34,493 bases of DNA from Alphaproteobacteria bacterium (GTDB taxonomy: Bacteria > Pseudomonadota > Alphaproteobacteria > Rhizobiales > Xanthobacteraceae). The translations under genes and the position numbers were made by a program. The notes below the pieces were generated by a model that made no database searches, was not told where the DNA came from, and worked only from the letters and a program-made list of their open reading frames with translations. The stretch spans positions 1-34,493 of the forward strand of contig WQYW01000042.1 of assembly GCA_009781045.1 (NCBI GenBank), read 5' to 3'. Below, one piece after another: positions 1 through 8,718 of this stretch (the first letter of the stretch is position 1; each line of letters opens with the position of its first letter).

Positions 1-467
1 CACAAGAATCAATTCCGTCGGAGAATTCAATGGGGTCCCGGAATTATGAAAGAGAACAAATCCGAATCGCCCCGCGAACGAAACATGATTGTGGCAAAAG
101 TGACCACAGATTGACTCGCACCCCGATTGCCCTCGCCCGGCCAATCGGCCATCGTGCCTCACGCCACAGCCGATCGTTCCTCACGGCGCGGACTGACGAG
201 AACGAAAATGCACATCGCAACACAGCTTCTCGCCCGTCTCCACCCCAATACCCGTCCCCGCCGCCACCACGCCGGCTACCGCGATCCTGCGCCACCGCCC
301 CATTTCGGCCGTTTTGACCGAAAACCTTCCCTTCCGCGCAGGCACGGTCGAAACCAGCGGCCTGTTCAACCAGGGCCCGATGACATCGCAATCTCCCCTG
401 CCGCGCCGGTGAGCCCCGCCCTGAGACCCGCACTCGAAACCATCCCGAAACCCGCATCTGGCGCATC
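1..467. other. No gene seen; upstream region of lemA
   Basis: This stretch has open frames on both strands, but none resembles a known protein: the translations are rich in Arg, Pro and His, as expected from non-coding GC-rich DNA. The promoter of the lemA operon is presumably here, but I could not pick out a convincing -35/-10 pair. Confidence 0.5.
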
Positions 468-1028
468 ATGAATTTCCTCCTCTTCTTTGGCACGATGGCG
501 GCCGTCCTGCTTTCTGTCGTCTTTCTCCACAACCGCCTGGTACGAAGCAGGAATCTCGCCGACGAAGGCTGGAGCGGCATTGATGTCCAGTTGCGTCGCC
601 GCGCCGACCTCATCCCCAATCTTGTCGCTACCGTCCAGGCCTACGCCACTCACGAGAGAAGCGTGTTCGAACAGGTAACGCGGGCCCGCAGCGCCACGCT
701 TGATGCCAGCGACATCGATGCCCATACCGCTGCGGCAAACTGCATGCAGATCGCCCTGCCCCGTCTCCTCGCGGTTGCAGAAGCCTATCCGGCGCTCAAC
801 GCCGACCGGAATTTCCGCCAGCTGGCCGACGAACTCGCCTCCGTCGAGGACGAACTCCAGCTCGCCCGGCGCTACTACAACGGCACCACCCGCAATTTCA
901 ACATTCTGATCGAGTCCTTTCCCTCCAACCTCATTGCCCGCTTCTTCGGCTTCCGCAAATACGCCTATTTCAATATCGGTGACGAGGCGGCCCGCAACGT
1001 CCCCGAAGTCAGTCCAGGATCCTTCTGA
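468..1028 (+). CDS. lemA: LemA family membrane protein
   Basis: A 186-residue protein of the LemA family. Residues 3-21 form one hydrophobic N-terminal membrane segment, followed by an alpha-helical body. Family hallmarks are visible: the N-terminal RRADLIPNLVATVQAY stretch (about residues 45-60), the paired helices containing LADELASVEDELQLARRYYN, and the closing motif with FPSNLIARFFGF plus YFNIGDEA. Length matches the family norm of about 185-200 residues. LemA proteins are membrane-anchored with poorly defined function; in many bacteria they are encoded beside a DUF2207 membrane protein, as here. The TGA stop overlaps the ATG of the next gene by one base (TGATG), which suggests translational coupling. 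The start ATG is the only sensible one, as it begins just before the membrane helix. Confidence 0.9.
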   Translation: MNFLLFFGTMAAVLLSVVFLHNRLVRSRNLADEGWSGIDVQLRRRADLIPNLVATVQAYATHERSVFEQVTRARSATLDASDIDAHTAAANCMQIALPRLLAVAEAYPALNADRNFRQLADELASVEDELQLARRYYNGTTRNFNILIESFPSNLIARFFGFRKYAYFNIGDEAARNVPEVSPGSF

Positions 1029-2353
1029 TGCGCCCGATCCTCTCCCTCCCTGTCAGCCTCGTTTTCATCGCACTGCTCGGCGGGGTATCCCTGGCTGCGT
1101 CGCACGCTTCCGGGCAACCACTGCACTGGACCCAGACCCTCTCCTGGCCGCTGATCGGCTTCCTGGCAGCCGGAGGCTACTTCCTCTGGGTCTGGCAGCG
1201 CGTGCGATGCCCGCCGGGTGTAATCGTACCGAGCTTTCATCCCCCCGATGCCATGACGCCGGCACAGATCCGCTATATCGCCCGGCGGGGATGTTTTGAC
1301 GACAGGACTTTCGAATGCGCAATCCTGAGCCTTGGCTGCAAGGGCGCTCTGCATATCTCCGCGGACATGCCAACGCGGCTTGATCCGATAGCCAGCTCTG
1401 CCGCCGACCTCCGCGCCGAGGAGAAGGCCCTTGCCGACAGGATCGGGGCGCAGCCTCTCGAACTTACATTCGCCAATCAGGCCCGGTTGACAGCGGCCCG
1501 GCGCAGCGTCCGAAAAGCTCTCGACGAATTCTACAGCACGAATGGCAGGATCGGCCAATTCGTCATCACGATGCTGGAAAGCGTATCGAGACCTGCCGTT
1601 GTCGCAAAGGCGTTGATGCCGTGCCTGTTCGCGCGCGCCTACAAGAATCAGCATCTCGAAAACGGCCCTCTGCTGAAGCCGAACGCCGGCTGGTTTTTCT
1701 TCGGCTTTGGTCTGACCCTCATCCTGATCCGGCAGACGGCCGTCGCCGGCACGAACGCCTTCGCCATGTACTTCATCGGCGCCACGCTGCTGGTCGCCCT
1801 CCTCTTTGGTCCAACCGTCTTTTGCTGGCTATACATTGCTGCATCCTGGCTGGACGCATTCGCCAGCCGCCGAACGCCCCGGTTCAAACCACGGATCCTT
1901 TCCGCAGTCCGGTCCACGGCAGCGTTCGGAGCCCTTTTCGCTCTGCCGACCTACTTCTTCGGCTTCAGATTGCTGTTGCCGTTTTTCATCCGCACCCTGC
2001 AGCAGGCCCCTGCAGCGGAACTCCTGTCTCTCGCACTTGTGCTGGCGACGATGGCACTGAACATCGTGTTCTTCTACCTTCTGCGCACACCGACCCGCGA
2101 GGGACGCGAATTGCTCGACAGGATCGAGGGCTTTCGCATGTATCTGGCAGCGACCGAGGAAGACAGGCTGGACGTGATCGAGTTGCCACAGCGCACGCCG
2201 GAGCTTTTCGAGCGCTATTATCCTTACGCAATGGCGCTCGACTGCGCCGGGCAATGGAGCCGGAAATTCACCGCCGTGCTCACCGCCGCCAATGTCGCAT
2301 TCCCCCACTGGTACAACCGGATCGTCAATATCCGCAACGTCGTCGACGAATGA
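1028..2353 (+). CDS. DUF2207-like membrane protein lacking the usual N-terminal ecto-domain
   Basis: A 441-residue integral membrane protein. Hydrophobic segments lie at about residues 5-24, 36-58, 220-275 (two), 292-322 and 328-352. The cytoplasmic part carries marks seen in C-terminal halves of DUF2207 proteins: a proline-rich joint (VIVPSFHPPDAMTPAQIRYI), FDDRTFECAILSLGCKGAL, and late RIEGFRMYLAATEEDRLD and PELFERYYPYAMALDCAGQW. Full family members usually start with a signal peptide and a roughly 200-residue extracytoplasmic DUF2207 domain; here the first hydrophobic segment is followed almost directly by the second, so that domain is missing. It is co-transcribed with lemA (1-nt overlap). 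Function is unknown; the partnership with LemA is the only contextual clue. Confidence 0.75.
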   Translation: MRPILSLPVSLVFIALLGGVSLAASHASGQPLHWTQTLSWPLIGFLAAGGYFLWVWQRVRCPPGVIVPSFHPPDAMTPAQIRYIARRGCFDDRTFECAILSLGCKGALHISADMPTRLDPIASSAADLRAEEKALADRIGAQPLELTFANQARLTAARRSVRKALDEFYSTNGRIGQFVITMLESVSRPAVVAKALMPCLFARAYKNQHLENGPLLKPNAGWFFFGFGLTLILIRQTAVAGTNAFAMYFIGATLLVALLFGPTVFCWLYIAASWLDAFASRRTPRFKPRILSAVRSTAAFGALFALPTYFFGFRLLLPFFIRTLQQAPAAELLSLALVLATMALNIVFFYLLRTPTREGRELLDRIEGFRMYLAATEEDRLDVIELPQRTPELFERYYPYAMALDCAGQWSRKFTAVLTAANVAFPHWYNRIVNIRNVVDE

Positions 2354-2697
2354 CCTGCAATGTGCCGCTGTCAACTGTCAACGCGTTCCGCAGCATGACG
2401 CGCTCGCCGCACAGCAGGCTTTCAGCCATTCCCGCCAGCCACACCTGGGTCGTGGTCACCACGCCACCCGGAACACTGAACGTCGGCACCATGGAGAATA
2501 AGTAGATTGAACGAACGCCCATGAAAAGGAACGTTCAGATTGCCCCCTTCGAACAGGCCCGTCCGCTTCCCGCCGGGCTTGTGCATTGTGCATTTATCTG
2601 CGCTGCGCCTTTCCACAGATAGGCGACCTGGGCCCTTCCGGGAAGGCCAGCGGTGACCGTTTGACGGCCCCGCGCATCACTTCCGGGAAAAGGACGA
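2354..2697. other. Convergent intergenic region between the lemA operon and prfB
   Basis: About 340 bases between two converging genes. I see a GC-rich imperfect hairpin at 2631-2648 (GGCC-C-TTCC / GGAAGGCC with a bulged C) but no following T-run on either strand. No open frame here looks like a gene. Confidence 0.4.
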
Positions 2698-3829
2698 TCA
2701 GTCGACGTCCTCAATGCCCACCGCCGGGGTGCCGAAGGCACGCTGCGCCAGGGTCGCCGCCATGAAGTCATCGAGTTCGCCGTCCAGCACGCCGGATGTG
2801 TCCGAGGTCTGCACCCCCGTGCGCAGATCCTTGACCATCTGGTAGGGCTGCAAGACATAGGAGCGGATCTGGTGGCCCCAGCCGATATCGGTCTTCGCAG
2901 CCTGGTCGGCGGCGGCCTTTTCCTCGCGCTTTTTGAGTTCAACCTCGTAGAGCCGGGCCCGCAGCATGTCCCAGGCCTGGGCCCGGTTCTTGTGCTGGGA
3001 GCGACCGGCCTGGCAGACCACGGCAATGCCGCTTGGAATATGGGTCAGCCGCACCGCCGATTCGGTCTTGTTGACATGCTGGCCGCCGGCACCGCCCGAA
3101 CGCATGGTGTCGACGCGCACATCGGCTTCCTTGATGTCGATCTTGATGCTGTCATCGATAACCGGAAACACCGCCACCGAGGAAAACGAGGTGTGGCGCC
3201 TGGCGTTGGAATCAAAGGGCGAGATCCGCACCAGCCGATGCACGCCAGCCTCGGTCTTGAGCCAGCCATAAGCGTTGTGACCGGAGACCTGGATGGTGGC
3301 CGACTTGATGCCGGCCTCCTCACCCTCGGACTCCTCGAGATACTCGACCTTGAAACCGTGGGTTTCGGCCCAGCGCGTATACATGCGCAGGAGCATCTGC
3401 GCCCAGTCCTGGCTTTCGGTGCCGCCGGCGCCGGCATGAACCTCAAGATAGGAATCGAAGCTGTCGGCCTCTCCCGACAGCAGCGCCTCCAGTTCGCGCC
3501 GTGCCACTTCTTTCCTGAGAGCCTTCAGCCCGGCCTCGGCCTCGGCCACGACGGCCTCGTCGCCCTCGGCCTCGCCGAGTTCGATCAAGCCGACGTCGTC
3601 CTCAAGGCCACGCTCGACCTTGCCAATGCCATCCAGCGCATCCTCCAGCGAGGTGCGCTCCTGCATCAGTTTCTGGGCTTTCTGGGGATCGTTCCAGAGA
3701 TCGGGATGTTCCGCGAGCTTGTTCAGCTCTGCAAGGCGCGCCGTCGATTTCTCGACGTCAAAGATGCCTCCTCAGCAGTCCGATCGACTGCTTGATTTCT
3801 TCCACCAACCGTTCAATTTCGGCGCGCAT
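2698..3829 (-). CDS. prfB: Peptide chain release factor 2 (programmed +1 frameshift)
   Basis: RF2 recognises UGA and UAA in the ribosomal A site and triggers peptide release. The gene is in two frames: codons 1-23 start at ATG 3829-3827 ([14 protein letters not shown]...), then an in-frame TGA at 3760-3758 is bypassed by a +1 shift onto GAC, giving 376 residues in total, the usual RF2 length. In the joined protein the tripeptide anticodon SPF lies at about 203-205 and the catalytic GGQ at about 248-250, flanked by [15 protein letters not shown]. All family hallmarks are intact. The shift site is listed separately. An annotation beginning at the second-frame ATG (3666) would lose 54 residues. 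A terminator-like hairpin separates it from mrcA upstream, so it probably has its own promoter in the 256-base gap. Confidence 0.96.
3757..3772 (-). promoter_or_regulatory. RF2 autoregulatory +1 frameshift site
   Basis: Read on the minus strand, the site is AGGAGG CAT CTT TGA C: a Shine-Dalgarno-like AGGAGG (3772-3767), a 3-nt spacer, the slippery CTT (3763-3761) and the in-frame TGA (3760-3758) followed by C. Spacing and order match the well-known E. coli prfB element (AGGGGG UAU CUU UGA C). When RF2 is scarce the ribosome pauses at UGA and slips +1; when RF2 is plentiful it terminates, giving a 23-residue peptide. Confidence 0.96.
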
Positions 3830-3956
3830 CGTTCCTGATCCAGATCTCTCGCGTTTCGCGAATTTTCGCTTATCCGATTCGACGGTAACGGTGCCGGGGG
3901 CAAAGCGCAACCGCGCTTTCCCGATAACCTGAAGGTTAAGCAGATTTCATCCTGCG

Positions 3957-3980
3957 GAAAACGCTCCCTTGCAGGGAGCC
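3957..3980 (-). terminator. Rho-independent terminator downstream of mrcA
   Basis: On the minus strand GCTCCCT-GCA-AGGGAGC (3979-3963) forms a perfect 7-bp stem with a 3-nt loop, followed by G and TTTT (3961-3958). It lies about 105 bases past the mrcA stop and before the prfB start, so it should separate these two genes. The T-run is short, so termination may be partial. Confidence 0.6.
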
Positions 3981-4085
3981 GAAGGCGCCAGAAGCGGCCT
4001 GGTTGCGAAACCGCTGTCCGGGCGAGGGCCGACGATTTCCCCTCGCTCTGCCTCCATGCAGATGGCGCGGAGGACAGAGAAAACG

Positions 4086-6584
4086 TCAGTAAAACCCGCC
4101 AGGACCGCCCAAGCGCCGGAAGAAGCCGGCGCCGCTGTCCAATGGCGCTGTGCTCGCCGTGGTCTCGGGTTCGGCCACACCGATGACCGAATAATTGTCC
4201 GGCGGTGCGGTTCCAGGCTTGAAGGCCTCGGCGATGATGCCGCCCTCGCCCGGATTGGGGCGTACACCGGTCCGGGCCACCACCCTGATCAGCTTGATCC
4301 CGGCAGGCACCTTGAAAGCGGTCCTGGGCTTGTCGGCCAGCGCCATTTTGAGAAAGTCACGTGCGATCGGCGCCGCCAGGTGACCGCCGGTCGCGGTGTT
4401 GCCTTTCCCCAGAGGACGGGGTTTGTCGTAGCCCATATAGATCGCCACCGCGATGTCGGGCGAGAAACCGACGAACCAGGCATCCTTGGCGCCATTGGTG
4501 GTGCCGGTCTTGCCGGCGATGGTCTTGCCGACATCCCTGAGCACGGTTGCAGTGCCGGCCTGCACCACCCCTTCCAAGAGTTCGGTGACCTGATAGGCGG
4601 TCATGGCATCGATGACCTGCTCACGGCGATCGACCAGCTGGGGTTCGTTCTGCTTCTTCCATCCCTCCATGGCATCACAGCCGCGACATTCGCGCGCGTC
4701 ATGCCTGAAGATGGTGCGGCCGTAGCGATCCTGAATGCGGTCAATCAGCGTCGGCTTGACGCGACGGCCGCCATTGGCAAGCATCGAATAGGCCGTGACC
4801 ATGCGCATTGCTGTGGTCTCGCCGGCACCGAGCGAATAGGACAGATAGTTCGGCAGTTCGTCATAGACGCCGAAGCGCCGGGCATATTCGCCGATCAGCG
4901 GCATGCCGATATCCTGCGCCAGGCGCACGGTCACGGTGTTGAGCGACAGCCGGAGCGCATTGCGCAGCGTAGTTGGTCCGAGATATCTGCCGGAAGAGAA
5001 GTTTTCCGGGCGCCACACGCCCGCGCCCTGGCCCTGCTCAATCTCAATCGGGGCATCGACCACCACGGTCGAGGGCGTATAGCCGTTATCGATCGCGGCC
5101 GAATAGACGATCGGCTTGAAGGAGGATCCGGGCTGGCGCCAGGCCTGGGTGGCGCGGTTGAACTGGCTCTGGTCGAACGAGAACCCTCCGACCATGGCCA
5201 GCACCCGGCCGGTCCAGGGATCCATCGCCACCATGGCGCCCGACACCTCCGGGATCTGACGCAGCTGATACTGGCCTTCCACAAACCGCCCGTCTTTATA
5301 GAGGGGATCGGCATAAATCACGTCGCCCGCCTGCAGGATCTGCGACACCGCAGTCGGTGCCCTGCCCTTGCCCGGCCCCTGGCTGACCCGGGTCCATCGG
5401 ACGCCGTCGATTCCGATCAGACCGGTTTCGCGTTTCCTGGCGACGGCACCACCGAGTTCACGCCCGGGCTGAAAACCGATGCGCGCCGACTGCTCGCTGG
5501 TCTCCAGCACCACCGCCATGCGCCACGGCGCAATGTCGGTCAAAGACTTGATTTCGGCAAGTCTGGCCCCCCAGTCACCCGAGATGTCGAGCCTGCTGAT
5601 CGCCCCGCGATAGCCCTGGCTCTCATCGAAATTGACGAGGCCGGAGACCATCGACTTGCGCGCCATGATCTGGAGTTTCGGGTCCAGCGTGGTGCGCACC
5701 GAGAGTCCGCCCTCATAGAGTTTCTTCTCGCCGAAGCGTTCAAAAATATCGCGGCGCACTTCCTCGGCGAAATACTCACCGGCGAAGGTGCGGGCGCCGG
5801 TGGAGCGTGTCGCGACCAGAAGCGGATCCTTGCGCGCCTTGTCGGCATCGGCCTGTGTGATCCAGCCGTTCTCAAGAAGGCGATCGACGACATAATTGCG
5901 CCGCTCCATGGCGCGATCGCGATTGCGCACCGGATGCAGGCTTGCGGGCATCTTGGGCAGCGCGGCGAGATAGGCGGCTTCGGCGACCGTCAGTTCGTTC
6001 ACCGACTTGTCGAAATAGACCAGCGATGCCGCCGCCACGCCATAGGTCCCGAGACCAAGATAGATCTCGTTGAGATAGAGTTCCAGGATCTTCTCCTTGG
6101 AATAGGTCTTCTCAATCCGTCTCGCGAGCAGGGCTTCCTTGATCTTGCGATTGAGCGACACTTCACTGGTGAGAAGGAAATTCTTGGCGACCTGCTGGGT
6201 GATCGTCGAGGCACCCTGCGGACGGCGGTTGGATCCGTAATGCTGGATATAGGACAGGATGGCACGCGCCATGCCGGTATAGTCGAGGCCGTCGTGCTGG
6301 TAGAAATTCTTGTCTTCGGCGGCCAGGAAGCTGTTGATGACGAGCTTCGGCACCGCCTGGATCGGCAGATAGAGCCGCCGCTCCTTGGCGTATTCGCCAA
6401 GCAGAGACCCGTCGGCGGCATGGACACGGGTCATCACCGGGGGTTCGTAATTCTGCAGCTGCGAGTAATCCGGCAGGTCCTTGGAGTAATAATAATAGCC
6501 ATAGGCCCCGCCGGCGACAGCGACCATCAGCAGCACGGTTCCCGCAGTGAACAGGAAACCCATGAACCGTATCAGCAAACGCAT
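4086..6584 (-). CDS. mrcA: Penicillin-binding protein 1A (bifunctional PG glycosyltransferase/transpeptidase)
   Basis: Class A PBP, 832 residues from ATG 6584; an ATG-less extension to 6632 is in frame but places 16 polar residues ahead of the membrane helix, so I prefer the inner start. The protein polymerises lipid II and cross-links peptidoglycan in the periplasm. An N-terminal membrane anchor (about 5-30) is followed by a GT51 domain with catalytic Glu at about 90 (AAEDKNFYQHDG), GASTITQQVAKNF, and KILELYLNEIYLG. An OB-like insert (about 300-440) precedes the transpeptidase domain with nucleophile Ser at about 487 (GSSFKP), SLN at about 547-549 and KTGT at about 692. A 120-residue tail follows. 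It lies between amiC and prfB on the same strand. Confidence 0.95.
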   Translation of the reverse strand: MRLLIRFMGFLFTAGTVLLMVAVAGGAYGYYYYSKDLPDYSQLQNYEPPVMTRVHAADGSLLGEYAKERRLYLPIQAVPKLVINSFLAAEDKNFYQHDGLDYTGMARAILSYIQHYGSNRRPQGASTITQQVAKNFLLTSEVSLNRKIKEALLARRIEKTYSKEKILELYLNEIYLGLGTYGVAAASLVYFDKSVNELTVAEAAYLAALPKMPASLHPVRNRDRAMERRNYVVDRLLENGWITQADADKARKDPLLVATRSTGARTFAGEYFAEEVRRDIFERFGEKKLYEGGLSVRTTLDPKLQIMARKSMVSGLVNFDESQGYRGAISRLDISGDWGARLAEIKSLTDIAPWRMAVVLETSEQSARIGFQPGRELGGAVARKRETGLIGIDGVRWTRVSQGPGKGRAPTAVSQILQAGDVIYADPLYKDGRFVEGQYQLRQIPEVSGAMVAMDPWTGRVLAMVGGFSFDQSQFNRATQAWRQPGSSFKPIVYSAAIDNGYTPSTVVVDAPIEIEQGQGAGVWRPENFSSGRYLGPTTLRNALRLSLNTVTVRLAQDIGMPLIGEYARRFGVYDELPNYLSYSLGAGETTAMRMVTAYSMLANGGRRVKPTLIDRIQDRYGRTIFRHDARECRGCDAMEGWKKQNEPQLVDRREQVIDAMTAYQVTELLEGVVQAGTATVLRDVGKTIAGKTGTTNGAKDAWFVGFSPDIAVAIYMGYDKPRPLGKGNTATGGHLAAPIARDFLKMALADKPRTAFKVPAGIKLIRVVARTGVRPNPGEGGIIAEAFKPGTAPPDNYSVIGVAEPETTASTAPLDSGAGFFRRLGGPGGFY

Positions 6585-7149
6585 TTTCTGTTCATCCGAT
6601 CTGCAAAGCAGTGGCACATCCCGCCAGCGCACGCACCCCGTGGCCGGGCTTTCAACCGCCCGTCACATGCTGTTCAATCATCCATCGAGACTTAAATCCT
6701 GCCCGCGCGCATCCCTTGAATATCCAGACCGTGGTCAATTGAACCTCATGCTGTCTGAAAGACTGATGAATGCCGCAGAGCCAGACCGCACGCCCCGGTG
6801 TCTCGAGGCCAGCCTTTTGCCGCGCCTGCGAAGCCGCTCCTTCACCTTTCGGGAAAGCGGCCTTCTGCCTGTCGGCAGGCAAACTGGCTCATACGCGCAA
6901 AATTGGTCTCGATGTCCCGCACCTTTCAAGGTGCTCCTGATCTTCAAACGCCGCCTCGTTAAGGCACGCACGCACAGCGTATCCGGCGATACCTTGCGAT
7001 CAGGTGATTCGATGTCTCTCTACCGCCCCGGTTATAGGATCGAAGGCCTGGCCACACCAGAGTCGGGCCATGGTCTGTGAACCGCTTTCACAGCTGCCAG
7101 ACCGGCTTTCTTTAAGGATCTGTTTTTTGGGGGACGTGGCCGCAAAGCC
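6585..7149. other. Intergenic region between amiC and mrcA
   Basis: About 565 bases with no credible gene. A perfect inverted repeat TGCCTG-TCGG-CAGGCA lies at 6866-6881 without a T-run on either strand. The mrcA promoter should be in this stretch. The inner mrcA start has only a weak purine-rich sequence (GGATGAACAGAAA) before it. Confidence 0.4.
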
Positions 7150-8718
7150 TCAGGGCGCGGGTTCCGGCGCCCTGGCATTGACGCGTGCGCCCAGGAAAGC
7201 ATTGACCGCCTTGACCATGGCCGCCACGGCATGCACACGCCAGCCTTCCGACGTGAGCTGCTGGCGGTCGTCCTTGTTCGAGACATAGCCCAGTTCGACC
7301 AGGACCGAGGGTACATCGGGGGACTTCAGCACGCGGAATCCAGCCGACTTCAGCGGCACCTTGTGCATGCGCACGGTGGACTTCATCTCCGCCAGCAGGG
7401 CGTTGGCAAAGCGATTGGAAAAGGTCTGGGTTTCCCGCATCAGCAGATCCTGAAGGATGGTCATTACCACGTCAGGCGTGTTCTTGACGCCGCCGATGAG
7501 GTCGGCACGGTTTTCCGATTCTGCCAGACGCTCGGCCTCGGCGTCGGACGCCTTCTCCGACAGGGTGTAGATCGTGCCTCCCTGGGCATCGCCCTCATGC
7601 TGCGGCAGGGCATCGGCATGAATGGAAATGAACAGCGCCGCCTTGTGATCGTGGCCGACTTTCACCCGCTTATCGAGCGGAATGAAGACGTCTTTGTCAC
7701 GGGTCATCACCACGCGGTATTTGCCGGTCTCCTTCAGTCGCTCACGCAACATCAGGCTGAACGCCAGCACCAGTTTTTTCTCGCTCTCGCCATTGGCCTG
7801 GGTACCGTTATCGATGCCGCCGTGACCTGGATCAATCACCACCACCGGACGCAGGTCCGGGCCATGCGCCGTGCCTGCGGCCCGGCCTTTGCCCACAGAA
7901 CGGGACTCCACCGGCGACGAACCGGCCGCCATGGTCTGGGCGCTGGCATCCGCCACCTGCGTCTGTCCTTCCTCTGGTGAAGGCCGGCTTTCCACAGGCT
8001 GGGGGCGGGGTTCCACGGGCGCGGGGCGCGCGGCGGCCGCAGGGGCTGGCGCCTCCACCGGAGAAGGCAGGGCGGCCACGACCTGGGGCGGGACTGCCGC
8101 CGGCTGGGGCGGGACTGCTGCTGGCTGGGCTGGGGCTGCCGCCAGCTGGGTTTGGGCTGCCGCTGGCTGGGTCTGGATTTCGACCGCCTGGGCCTGAGAC
8201 GGGGCTGCAGAGGGCCTGGGCCAGGATTCGACCGGTGCGGAGCGGGCTTCGGCCGGCAAAGAGCGGATAAACTCCTCATTGGTGGCCTCTTCAAGTTCCA
8301 CCACGAGCCGGGCGGGCTGATCGTTGATCGCCTCCAGAACATAGGATTGGACAATCGTCGCCGGCCTGGCGAGGTCGATCATGATTCGTGAGCCGCTCGG
8401 CATCACCGATCCGTAGCGGAATTTCTTGACCAGGCCGCGCCCGGTCTCGGCACCATCCGGCAACTGAAAATTGATCTGCTCGGTGTCGACCACCACCCGA
8501 TAGGGATTGGCAAGCGTATAGGCGTTGAACTTGACGATATGGTCAAGATCAAGAACAAAACGGGTCAGCTTGCTGTCGCCGGCAAGGCGGGCATCAAGCG
8601 CTGTGGCCACCGTGGCGGTCGCCGCACTCTCCTGGGCATGGAGCGCTCCCCCGCCACAGCATGCTGCAATGCACAAGGCTGCGGATAACAAGACGGCAAA
8701 ACCTGTTCGACCAGTCAC
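7150..8718 (-). CDS. amiC: N-acetylmuramoyl-L-alanine amidase, AmiC type (AMIN + Amidase_3)
   Basis: A 522-residue periplasmic zinc amidase that cuts the amide bond between N-acetylmuramic acid and the stem peptide, typically for daughter-cell separation. It starts at GTG 8718 with GGAGG 9 nt upstream. Domains in order: signal peptide (1-28, ending ALHAQ); AMIN domain (about 47-145), which in homologues targets the septum; a Pro/Ala/Gln-rich linker (about 155-288); and Amidase_3 (about 290-515). Zinc ligands are visible as H299 (DPGHGG), E313 (GESEKK) and H367 (SIHADA); the catalytic Glu is probably E475 (VLVELGYVSN). The linker is unusually long and built from imperfect repeats, so its length may vary between strains. 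It diverges from rne and precedes mrcA on the same strand. Confidence 0.93.
   Translation of the reverse strand: MTGRTGFAVLLSAALCIAACCGGGALHAQESAATATVATALDARLAGDSKLTRFVLDLDHIVKFNAYTLANPYRVVVDTEQINFQLPDGAETGRGLVKKFRYGSVMPSGSRIMIDLARPATIVQSYVLEAINDQPARLVVELEEATNEEFIRSLPAEARSAPVESWPRPSAAPSQAQAVEIQTQPAAAQTQLAAAPAQPAAVPPQPAAVPPQVVAALPSPVEAPAPAAAARPAPVEPRPQPVESRPSPEEGQTQVADASAQTMAAGSSPVESRSVGKGRAAGTAHGPDLRPVVVIDPGHGGIDNGTQANGESEKKLVLAFSLMLRERLKETGKYRVVMTRDKDVFIPLDKRVKVGHDHKAALFISIHADALPQHEGDAQGGTIYTLSEKASDAEAERLAESENRADLIGGVKNTPDVVMTILQDLLMRETQTFSNRFANALLAEMKSTVRMHKVPLKSAGFRVLKSPDVPSVLVELGYVSNKDDRQQLTSEGWRVHAVAAMVKAVNAFLGARVNARAPEPAP

Noticed and set aside
1..467. Several overlapping short frames at the left edge
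   Set aside because: Arg/Pro/His-rich translations without family features or ribosome binding sites; overlapping on both strands as expected by chance.
3969..6695. Very long open frame on the plus strand (over 900 codons)
   Set aside because: It is fully antisense to mrcA, whose protein has all catalytic motifs. The antisense translation is His/Arg/Gly-rich with no domain; GC-rich codon bias keeps the opposite frame open.
7110..7150. T6 run (7124-7129) as terminator for amiC
   Set aside because: The T-run is on the plus strand, while amiC is transcribed from the minus strand, and there is no adjacent stable hairpin.
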